From JAVJST01 sp040219295 (GTDB lineage Bacteria; Pseudomonadota; Alphaproteobacteria; Rhodospirillales; Casp-alpha2), in assembly GCA_040219295.1 (NCBI GenBank), contig JAVJST010000001.1:124001-188000 (forward strand): a stretch of 64,000 nucleotides of DNA. Reading direction: 5' to 3'. Position numbers and translations under genes: made by a program. A model generated the notes under the pieces. It searched no databases. It was not told the origin of the DNA and saw only the letters and a program-made list of their open reading frames with translations. This document shows positions 32,054 through 39,875 of this stretch, piece after piece (position 1 is the stretch's first letter; every line of letters begins with the position of its first letter).

Positions 32054-33787
32054 ATGGCGACAGCTGACGTCGCACAAGATGGCGCCCACGCGGCCTCCGG
32101 CGCAACCGGTGCGCCTGCAGTCGAAAAAGCCAATGGCGACGGTCGCATGAAAAGTGAGCGCGATCGATTCCTCGCGTTCGCCTTCTGCCGAAATGACCTG
32201 CTCGTCGAACTGGACCCCGAGGCCAAGATCAGTTTTGTCGGTGGCCCGACAGAGCCGCTTTTAGCCTCGAAGATTCAGGACCTGATGGGAAAACCATTCG
32301 TTGAAATAGTCGACGAACAGGATCGCATTCTCGTTCAGCAGTTGTTGAAGGCGGCCGACCGAGGTGAGCGGATGAAACGCTCTGTCATCACGCTCGTCGA
32401 CCCGAATGGCAAGGCCAAAGGCCGATTTGAGCTAAACGGCTACAAGTTCGGCGACATGAAAGGGCACTACTTCCTGGCATTGCGGGCTGACCTGGACGCC
32501 GTTCGTCCGGGCAGCGCACCGCGTGATTCCGAGACCGGGATGATGTCGCAGGGCGAGTTCGCCCATGTCGCGGCCGAAAAGGTCAAGGAACTGCGCGAGT
32601 CCGGCGAAGAAGCCGAAATGACGATGGTCAACATGCCGGAGCTGGACGACCTGCTCGAACGGCTGGATGACCAGGAATCCCAGGAGTTGCTGGAGAAACT
32701 CGCCAACCGAATCAGAGCCAATTCCCTTAGCGGTGACACGGCGACGCGGATCGGTTCGAGTGGATTCGGGTTGGTTCACGACTCGTCGTTCGATCTGGAT
32801 TCAATGCAGCAGCAGTTGCTGGAGTTGACGAAGGTTGCGGATCCCGAAGGCAAAGGCGTCCAAGTGGATGCTGCGACGACAACGTTTTCCCCCAGTCTCT
32901 CGGAAGAGGACATGACGTCCGGACTGTTGTTCGCCATGAACCAGTTCCGGGAATCTGAAGGCGGCAGCCTCAAGATGTCCGATCTGGCGGGGCAGCTGAA
33001 CAGCCTCGCCGAGGAGGCCGCGAAGTACGTCAGTACCTTTACCGCCGCCGTCGATGCCGAGGAGTTCGATCTCGCGTTTCAGCCGATCGCGGACTCGAAG
33101 ACGGGGGACGTACACCATTACGAGGTCTTGGCGCGGTTCCGTTTGGCAGAAGGCGAATCACCCTATCAATACATCGTCTTTGCCGAGGAAACGAACCGAA
33201 TACATACATTCGACCTCGCCGTCGTGAAGAAGGTTGTTTCCTGGTTGAAACGCCAGCCCATCAACACCTCGCGCACCGTTCTCGCGATCAATATCTCCGG
33301 CCGCTCCGTCGGCAACGATATCTACGTCAAGGGATTGGTGAAGGTTCTTGACGACAACCGCTGGCTCGCCGACAAGCTGATGTTCGAAATTACCGAGTCG
33401 GCTAGGCTCGACGACATGCGCGCCGCCAACGATTTCATCCAGAACATCCGCAATCGTGGATTCCACGTCTGTCTAGACGATTTCGGAGCGGGCGCCGCCA
33501 GTTTCCAGTATCTCAGCTCGCTTGACGTCGACGTAGTCAAGCTGGATGGTCCCGCGGTCAAGAACGCGATCGCCATGCCCAAGGGACGGGCCTTTCTCTC
33601 TGCACTCGCGGAACTCTGCGAGAAGCTCAACATCGAGACCATCGCCGAGATGATCGAGACGCCGGAAGAATTGCGGTTCGTGCGGGATTGTGGTGTCGAT
33701 TACGTGCAGGGATATCTCATCGGCAAACCCGGTCCGGATATCAAGTCGTTCAAGAAAAAACCGGATCCCAAACTGTTCAAGCGCTGA
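32054..33787 (+). CDS. PAS / degenerate GGDEF / EAL protein
   Basis: 577 residues. Residues about 36-148 look like a PAS domain. Residues 158-245 align with a diguanylate cyclase domain whose GGDEF signature is replaced by GSSGF (RIGSSGF, 232-238), so it cannot make c-di-GMP. Residues 335-570 form an EAL phosphodiesterase domain: E357 in EVLARFR, N413, E445 in FEITES, D475-D476 in DDFGAG, K496, E532 in AEMIET and Q552 in VQGYLIG are retained, so c-di-GMP hydrolysis is plausible. Leader AGAAGGAC precedes the ATG. Confidence 0.85.
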   Translation: MATADVAQDGAHAASGATGAPAVEKANGDGRMKSERDRFLAFAFCRNDLLVELDPEAKISFVGGPTEPLLASKIQDLMGKPFVEIVDEQDRILVQQLLKAADRGERMKRSVITLVDPNGKAKGRFELNGYKFGDMKGHYFLALRADLDAVRPGSAPRDSETGMMSQGEFAHVAAEKVKELRESGEEAEMTMVNMPELDDLLERLDDQESQELLEKLANRIRANSLSGDTATRIGSSGFGLVHDSSFDLDSMQQQLLELTKVADPEGKGVQVDAATTTFSPSLSEEDMTSGLLFAMNQFRESEGGSLKMSDLAGQLNSLAEEAAKYVSTFTAAVDAEEFDLAFQPIADSKTGDVHHYEVLARFRLAEGESPYQYIVFAEETNRIHTFDLAVVKKVVSWLKRQPINTSRTVLAINISGRSVGNDIYVKGLVKVLDDNRWLADKLMFEITESARLDDMRAANDFIQNIRNRGFHVCLDDFGAGAASFQYLSSLDVDVVKLDGPAVKNAIAMPKGRAFLSALAELCEKLNIETIAEMIETPEELRFVRDCGVDYVQGYLIGKPGPDIKSFKKKPDPKLFKR

Positions 33788-33829
33788 GCAGTCGTCCCGC
33801 GGCCGAATGAGGGCCAGAAAACCGGGAGC

Positions 33830-34600
33830 ATGACGGTGGAGAGTATCCGAGCCGCCCTCCTCGATCTTCAAGGCGTTCTCTATTCCGACGGCGTGCCTAT
33901 CGACGGCGCTCGCGATGCGGTTGCGGCGCTTGCGGCGGGGGGCATCGCGACTCGGTTTGTGACCAACACGACCACTCGGCCGCGACGCGAGATCGCGGAG
34001 CGCATGATCGGCATGGGGTTCGAAATTGCGGCCAACCGGGTGTTCTCACCTGCCGTGGCGGCGGCCGGAGTTCTGCGGGAAGCGGGCTGCAGCCGTGTGA
34101 TGCTGGTGGCGGAGGCGTCGCTGGCAGAAGATTTCGCCGGTTTCGAATTCGTCGATGACAATCCTGATGCCGTCATCATGGGCGATCTGCACGAGAACTT
34201 CGACTGGCAATGCCTGAACCGCATTTTCGACGCTGTTCGAAACGGCGCAAAACTGATCGCACTGCACCGGAACCGATACTGCAAGCGCGGAGACGTCATC
34301 GCGCTCGATCTCGGGCCGTTCGTCGCCGCGATCGAATACGCAGCGAATGTCGAGGCGCGGGTCGTTGGAAAACCGGAGTCAGCATTTTTCGCCTGGGCAT
34401 TGCGCGACATCGGATCGACCCCAGCGGAAGCAGTCATGGTGGGGGACGATCCATTCTCCGACATCGACGGGGCCGCTGGCGCGGGACTGCACACCGTACA
34501 GGTCAAGACAGGCAAGTACATCGCGGGTGAACAGGGCAAACACGTTCCCGACGCGGTCATTGATTCCGTGGCCGATCTGCCGGCTCTACTGGGTGTCTGA
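33830..34600 (+). CDS. HAD-superfamily phosphatase, LHPP-like
   Basis: 256 residues of the HAD IIA group. Motif I reads LLDLQGVLYSDG, so the usual second Asp (DxD) is Gln. Human LHPP has Ser at this position, so this fits the LHPP-type subfamily (TIGR01458). Motif II is VTNTTTRPR, the motif III lysine is in VVGKPES, and motif IV is VMVGDDPFSDIDGA. Substrate uncertain: phospholysine/phosphohistidine or another phosphate ester. It sits between the EAL gene and an HExxH-protein gene and may be cotranscribed with the latter. Confidence 0.85.
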   Translation: MTVESIRAALLDLQGVLYSDGVPIDGARDAVAALAAGGIATRFVTNTTTRPRREIAERMIGMGFEIAANRVFSPAVAAAGVLREAGCSRVMLVAEASLAEDFAGFEFVDDNPDAVIMGDLHENFDWQCLNRIFDAVRNGAKLIALHRNRYCKRGDVIALDLGPFVAAIEYAANVEARVVGKPESAFFAWALRDIGSTPAEAVMVGDDPFSDIDGAAGAGLHTVQVKTGKYIAGEQGKHVPDAVIDSVADLPALLGV

Positions 34601-34601
34601 C

Positions 34602-35264
34602 GTGGTGCTATTCGCCCGCGCCGCGATTATTGGGCTTTGCCTCGCCGCTGGATTGCCGACAATCGCCGCCGCCGAATGCCGCAACGAGAGCGCGCCGCCG
34701 GTCCAGCTGCAGGTCGCGAGTGGTGACGTGCGCTACATCGAATCGGCGGATCGCAACCGCCTGCGTCGTCTCCACGGACAGAATTCCCGCCCTCTCGCGG
34801 GTTGGGGGCCGATCGGTCTGACGGTCGCCGAACTGGGGCTGAGTGTGGCCGTTTCCGTGCGGTCCGAACTGCTTTCTGACGGCCGTTACTGCAGCACGTT
34901 GAACGCCGTCGACGCGACCGTCGGGTACGACGTCATCGACGTCTACATCGCCCGGGAATACCCCCGCGGGTCTTGCCAGTACTCGGTGATCCTCGATCAT
35001 GAACGGCGTCACGTCGTCGTGTTTCAGTCGACCCTCGACGAGTACGTTCCGACACTGCAACGCTTGTTGGAGGAGAAATCTGCTGCGGTTGAACCGATCA
35101 TGGGGCGGAATCGCAAAAGGGCGGCGCGCAAGATGCAAACCGACATTCAGACTGCGGTCAAGGAACTGCTCAATCAGATCAGCAAGACGCTGGACGTACG
35201 CAATGCCAGACTGGACACCGGCGACCGCTATCGCCAAGAACAGGAACAGTGTCTGAACTGGTAG
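34602..35264 (+). CDS. secreted HExxH protein, putative Zn-dependent protease (DUF922-like)
   Basis: About 220 residues from GTG 34602, one base after the HAD stop codon; a second GTG follows at once. A signal peptide (FARAAIIGLCLAAGLPTIAA) precedes a domain with HERRH in VILDHERRHVVVFQSTLDEY, which fits the HExxH zinc metallopeptidase motif and the COG5661/DUF922 idea of a predicted secreted protease. Three Cys are spaced through the mature part. A charged helical tail follows. Assignment rests on the short motif, so it is tentative. Confidence 0.65.
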   Translation: MVLFARAAIIGLCLAAGLPTIAAAECRNESAPPVQLQVASGDVRYIESADRNRLRRLHGQNSRPLAGWGPIGLTVAELGLSVAVSVRSELLSDGRYCSTLNAVDATVGYDVIDVYIAREYPRGSCQYSVILDHERRHVVVFQSTLDEYVPTLQRLLEEKSAAVEPIMGRNRKRAARKMQTDIQTAVKELLNQISKTLDVRNARLDTGDRYRQEQEQCLNW

Positions 35265-35265
35265 C

Positions 35266-36573
35266 TTAACGTTGAGGCCGGCGCGACATGCCACGACCCC
35301 GGACAAGCGAGCCGTCGCCAAACCGGTCGGCGATGGTGTCGATGGCGCCCTCGATCTTGCGTCGCCGTTCTCGGCCGGGATCGGCAAGATCCGGCAGGTC
35401 GGCTTCGGTTTCAGGAACCAGATTGGTCATTCCGACGCCCAACAGTCGAAACGCTCTGCCGTCTGCCTCGCCCGCCAGCATGTCTTTAGCGGCCCCGTAG
35501 ATGTCCTCGCTCAACTGCGTGGCGCCGGAGAGTTGCCGGCTGCGCGTAACGGTTTTGAATGACCGGGTCTTGAGTTTGAGGGTCACGGTGCGCCCGCCGA
35601 GCCCGGCATCACGGAGCCGCCGGTGCAGCCGTTCGGTCTGGGCCCATAGCTCCGTCTCAAGATCGCCAAGGCTGTCGAGGTCGCTATCGAACGTCGTCTC
35701 GCTGGAGATGCTCTTGGTCTCGCTTTCCGGGGAGACGCGGCGATGGTCGACGCCGTTGGCAAAGCGGTGCAGGCGCTCGCCAATCGATCCGTAGCGGCGC
35801 ACCAGATCGTCCGGTGCAACGTCGCGCAACTGTCCGATACGGGTGATGCCGTCTCGTTCGAGTTTCTCGCGCAGGCTCTTGCCGACCCCGTAAATCAGCC
35901 CGACAGGGCGATGCGCGAGAAACGTGACCGCTTCCGCTTTGCCGATCACGGCGAAACCGCGCGGTTTATCGAGATCCGAGGCGATCTTGGCCAGGAACTT
36001 GTTGAAGCTGAGACCGATTGAGGCCGAGATGCCGATCTCCTTCTCGATACGCTGCACGAGCGACGCGACGCTCTCTGCAGCGCTTCGGCGATGAAGTCTT
36101 TCGGTGCCGGAGAGATCAAGAAACGCCTCGTCGATAGAAAGTGGTTCGACCAGCGGCGTGACCTCGCGCATCAGTTCCCTCACCTCGCGCCCGACGGCCG
36201 CATACTTTTTCATATTGGGCGGAATGACAACGGCGTCGGGACAGAGCTTACGCGCCTTGAACATCGGCATGGCGGAGCGGACGCCCTTGACCCGCGCCGT
36301 GTAGCATGCCGCGGACACGACACCGCGGTTCCCGCCGCCGACGATCACAGGTTTACCGCGCAGAGACGGATCGTCGCGTTTTTCGATGCTGGCATAGAAC
36401 GCGTCGCAGTCCAGATGGGCAATCGACAGGGATTTTAGCTCCGGATGGCTCACGCCCCGAAGGGACCGGCAGCCGGGGCATCGCACACGACCGTCGCCGG
36501 GGTTCCCGGTGAACGAAAACAACGTGACGCAGTCCTGGCACAGGCAGTCGATGGCGACGGGACCGTGATTCAT
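35266..36573 (-). CDS. dinB: DNA polymerase IV (Y family) with N-terminal Cys extension
   Basis: About 435 residues. The polymerase core has IAHLDCDAFYASIEKRDD, SIDEAFLDLSG and the little-finger domain, so it is a translesion polymerase. Before the core are about 50 residues with CLCQDC and CPGC, a four-cysteine putative zinc ribbon found in alphaproteobacterial DinB proteins. I chose the ATG at 36573; an in-frame ATG at 36615 adds 14 residues. It converges on the HExxH gene with one base between stop codons. Confidence 0.92.
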   Translation of the reverse strand: MNHGPVAIDCLCQDCVTLFSFTGNPGDGRVRCPGCRSLRGVSHPELKSLSIAHLDCDAFYASIEKRDDPSLRGKPVIVGGGNRGVVSAACYTARVKGVRSAMPMFKARKLCPDAVVIPPNMKKYAAVGREVRELMREVTPLVEPLSIDEAFLDLSGTERLHRRSAAESVASLVQRIEKEIGISASIGLSFNKFLAKIASDLDKPRGFAVIGKAEAVTFLAHRPVGLIYGVGKSLREKLERDGITRIGQLRDVAPDDLVRRYGSIGERLHRFANGVDHRRVSPESETKSISSETTFDSDLDSLGDLETELWAQTERLHRRLRDAGLGGRTVTLKLKTRSFKTVTRSRQLSGATQLSEDIYGAAKDMLAGEADGRAFRLLGVGMTNLVPETEADLPDLADPGRERRRKIEGAIDTIADRFGDGSLVRGRGMSRRPQR

Positions 36574-36673
36574 GATTGATGCATTGCAATGTCGGGTCGG
36601 TTTGCCTTCGCCCATGATACTGCTATCAAGTGTCGGGCGGTATCCGCTTCATCACGGCCGGAACGGAAACTCG

Positions 36674-37231
36674 ATGGACAGCGACGACACCCAGGCTCCC
36701 GAAGATGATCCGCAATACGAGGCGGAACGCGAACTTCGGCATTTGCGGGCAACCATCGCCTCGATGCGCGAGGAACTGGAGCGCGTCAGCATCGACAAGG
36801 ATCACGCCGTCCAGGATGCGGTATCGGCCTCCCAGGATGAAATTCGCCAGTTGCGCGACATCGCCCAGCAACTTCGTGACCGAATCGATGAGGTCGTGAT
36901 CGAGAAGGATCACGCGGTCCAGGACGCAGTTGCCAGTGCAAACGACGAGATTCGCCAGTTGCGCGATACGGCGCAACAGCTGCGCGATGCCCTCGAGGCC
37001 GCCGGTGTCGACAAGCAGGACTCGTTGCAGAAGGTGACGTCGCAGTACGAGGATGAGATCCGCCAGCTGAAGCACACGGCCCAGGCCCTTCGCGACGAGC
37101 TGGAGTACCGCAACGCTGAGTGGCAGGACAAGCTGCAGGAACTTGAGCGGTCGGGTCGCGACGAGGTCAAACAGCTGCATGAGACCATTGCGGCGCTGCG
37201 CGACGAGCTTGAAGACGCTAAGAATTCGTAA
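36674..37231 (+). CDS. coiled-coil protein of 36-residue repeats
   Basis: 185 residues, cytoplasmic, unrecognised. After a short acidic head, residues 24-185 form 4.4 tandem units with an exact 36-residue period. Each unit starts L-R-D-x-A-Q-x-L-R-D and ends DEIRQ; the QL junction recurs at 59, 95, 131 and 167. Units 1 and 2 also share the DKDHAVQDAV / EKDHAVQDAV block. The whole is predicted to be a long alpha-helical rod. The ATG at 36674 follows GGAACGGAAA. It is divergent from dinB and lies about 90 bases before the GAF-GAF-PAS cyclase; partners unknown. Confidence 0.75.
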   Translation: MDSDDTQAPEDDPQYEAERELRHLRATIASMREELERVSIDKDHAVQDAVSASQDEIRQLRDIAQQLRDRIDEVVIEKDHAVQDAVASANDEIRQLRDTAQQLRDALEAAGVDKQDSLQKVTSQYEDEIRQLKHTAQALRDELEYRNAEWQDKLQELERSGRDEVKQLHETIAALRDELEDAKNS

Positions 37232-37322
37232 GGCCCCTCCTTCACGGTTCTTTGGTATCCCAGTACGCCTGTGTTAATCTGAGCCGTTGTTATCAACCAC
37301 CACGCCAAGGCCCAAAAAACGC

Positions 37323-39863
37323 ATGCCGTCAGGTACTTCACGCGGTTCCGTACGCAAACTCGGCGAATCGTCGTCCAAGAAGGCGAAGCGAAAAAACGAC
37401 GCTGCCGGCGGCAAGGGCGCGACAGTCGACGAGACCCCGCGAAAAACAGAACCGGCCGGACCGGCCAAGAGCGAGGACGTCGTCCGCAAGCTGACGCCGC
37501 GCTCGCGGACCGAGCCGCCGCAGGCTGCGGCAAACGAGAGCGTCGCTGAAGCTCCACCGTCGGCGGCGACGATCGATCCCGACGCGGAGCCTGCCGAAAA
37601 TCCGCATGTTCGCCACGATCTCGGGATGGAGCAAAAGCTCCGTCAGATGGAGGTGCTGCTCAACGTCTCGCGCCGCGTTGCCGCGGTGGACTCGCTGGAC
37701 GAAATCCTGCGGACCCTGGTGGAGATTACCACCGACGAACTGGATGCCGACCGGGGCACCTTGTTCCTGAACGATCCGCTGACGGACGAGTTGTACAGCC
37801 GAGTCGCGCAAGGCAGCTTCCAGCGCGAGATCCGCATTCTCAACGACTCCGGTGTCGCGGGTGCCGTATTCCAGACCGGCGAGGGTTTGACCATCGACGA
37901 TGCCTACGCCGATGACCGCTTCAACCACACTGTCGACCAGGCCACCGGTTACAAGACCAAGACGATTGTCGCGGCGCCCGTACGAACCGTCAAAGGCGAA
38001 GTCATCGGTGTCATCCAGATTCTCAATAAGAACAACAACCAGTTGTTTACGCAGGATGACCTGGAGCTGCTTGAGGCCATGACCACACAGGCCGCCGTCG
38101 CGCTGCAGAGTCGCCAGTATGTCGAACGCATGCAGAAGACCAGAGAGCAGGAAATGCACTTTCTCGATCTGGTCTCTGACGTTACTTCCGAGCTTGAGCT
38201 CGGCACCCTGCTTCAGCGGGTCATGAGCGAGGCGACGCGCATGTTGAATGCCGATCGTTCGACCCTGTTCATGAATGACGAGAAATCCAACGAGTTGTTC
38301 TCGCGTGTTGCCATGGGTGACTCGGTGGGCGAGATCCGCCTGCCCAATCACCTCGGCATTGCGGGCACGGTGTTCTCGACGGGCGAGACGGTCAACATCC
38401 CCTATGCCTACGCCGACCTGCGGTTTAACCCGGCCTTCGACAAGAAGACCGGTTACTTCACGCGCTCGATCCTGTGCGTGCCGATCGTCAACAAGAAAGG
38501 CAAGGTGATCGGGGTGACACAGGCGCTCAACAAACGCGGCGGCCCGTTCACTGAGGAGGACGAAAGCCGCCTCAAGGCGTTCACCGCTCAGGTCTCGATC
38601 GCGCTCGAGAACGCGAAGCTGTTCGACGATGTCCAGAACATGAAGAACTACAACGAGAGCATGCTGGAGAGCATGTCGAACGGCGTCATCACCACGGACG
38701 AGGACGGCAAGGTGGTGACCTGCAATGCGGCCGGGCTGCGCATCCTGAAGGTTGGCCTGAAGGACATTCTCGGCAAGACCATTCAAGAGTTCTTTGCCGA
38801 CGACAACGAGTGGGTCAACGAATGGGTCGACAAGGTCGAGGAACATCAGGAAATCGAGGACCTGATGGACGCCGAGCTCATGGTCGGCGGCGAGACGATT
38901 TCCGTCAACGCGCACTTCCTGCCGCTGCTCAGCACCGAGGGCAACAAGCTCGGCACCATGATCATGCTCGAGGACATCAGCTCCGAGAAACGCATGAAAT
39001 CGACCATGTCGCGTTACATGGACCCGGGCCTTGCCGATCAGCTCATGGAGGGCGGCGACGACTTCCTCGGCGGCAAGTCGATGGAGGCGACCGTCTTGTT
39101 CTCGGATGTACGCAGCTTCACCACGATCACCGAGACGCTCGGACCGCAAGGCACGGTCAAGATGCTGAACGAGTACTTCACGCTGATGGTCGACTGCATC
39201 GGCGACCAGGGGGGCATGCTCGACAAGTTCATCGGTGACGCGATCATGGCGGCGTTCGGCATCCCGGTGCCGTTCGAGGACTCAGAGGATCGTGGCGTGC
39301 GCGCCGGCATCAACATGATCCGCTCGCTCTGGGAGTGGAACAAGAAGCGCGAGGCCGAGGGCCAGATGCCGATCGACATGGGGCTCGGATTGAACACCGA
39401 CTCGGTTGTTTCCGGTAATATCGGCTCGCCCAAGCGCATGGACTTCACGATGATCGGCGACGGCGTCAATCTGGCGGCACGGCTCGAGAGCGCGTGCAAG
39501 CAGTATCACGCCCGCATCCTGATCAGCGAGTTCACAAAGGCAAAACTGAAAGGCACCTACCGGTTGCGTGACGTCGACCTCGTCATCGTCAAAGGCAAGA
39601 CCAAGCCGGTCGGGGTTTATGAGGTTCTCGACTACCACGACGAGACGACGTTCCCGAACCTGATGGACACGGTCAACTACTTCAACGAAGGCGTGAAGCA
39701 CTACCGCCATGGCGATTGGGACAAGGCGATCAAACAGTTCAACGAAGCGCTCAAGGCCAACGATACAGACAGACTTTCGCAAACCTACATCGAGCGCTGC
39801 GAGCACCTGAAGGCCGAGCCGCCCGAAAACTGGAATGGCGTCTGGGTGATGACGTCGAAGTGA
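37323..39863 (+). CDS. adenylate cyclase, GAF-GAF-PAS-class III (CyaB-like)
   Basis: 846 residues: basic, low-complexity N terminus to about 100; GAF-A about 115-262; GAF-B about 280-435; PAS about 440-555; class III cyclase about 585-770; helical tail. Metal-binding Asp residues are in LFSDVRSFTTITE and KFIGDAIMAAFG; the Lys of DKFIGD and Asp of RMDFTMIGD favour ATP as substrate. GAF-B contains the cyclic-nucleotide motif NK-x4-F-x3-DE (NKRGGPFTEEDE), and GAF-A a near match. The domain order equals cyanobacterial CyaB1/CyaB2, which are cAMP-activated. The start is ATG 37323; a TTG at 37287 is possible. Confidence 0.92.
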   Translation: MPSGTSRGSVRKLGESSSKKAKRKNDAAGGKGATVDETPRKTEPAGPAKSEDVVRKLTPRSRTEPPQAAANESVAEAPPSAATIDPDAEPAENPHVRHDLGMEQKLRQMEVLLNVSRRVAAVDSLDEILRTLVEITTDELDADRGTLFLNDPLTDELYSRVAQGSFQREIRILNDSGVAGAVFQTGEGLTIDDAYADDRFNHTVDQATGYKTKTIVAAPVRTVKGEVIGVIQILNKNNNQLFTQDDLELLEAMTTQAAVALQSRQYVERMQKTREQEMHFLDLVSDVTSELELGTLLQRVMSEATRMLNADRSTLFMNDEKSNELFSRVAMGDSVGEIRLPNHLGIAGTVFSTGETVNIPYAYADLRFNPAFDKKTGYFTRSILCVPIVNKKGKVIGVTQALNKRGGPFTEEDESRLKAFTAQVSIALENAKLFDDVQNMKNYNESMLESMSNGVITTDEDGKVVTCNAAGLRILKVGLKDILGKTIQEFFADDNEWVNEWVDKVEEHQEIEDLMDAELMVGGETISVNAHFLPLLSTEGNKLGTMIMLEDISSEKRMKSTMSRYMDPGLADQLMEGGDDFLGGKSMEATVLFSDVRSFTTITETLGPQGTVKMLNEYFTLMVDCIGDQGGMLDKFIGDAIMAAFGIPVPFEDSEDRGVRAGINMIRSLWEWNKKREAEGQMPIDMGLGLNTDSVVSGNIGSPKRMDFTMIGDGVNLAARLESACKQYHARILISEFTKAKLKGTYRLRDVDLVIVKGKTKPVGVYEVLDYHDETTFPNLMDTVNYFNEGVKHYRHGDWDKAIKQFNEALKANDTDRLSQTYIERCEHLKAEPPENWNGVWVMTSK

Positions 39864-39875
39864 CGGAGTGGTCTA

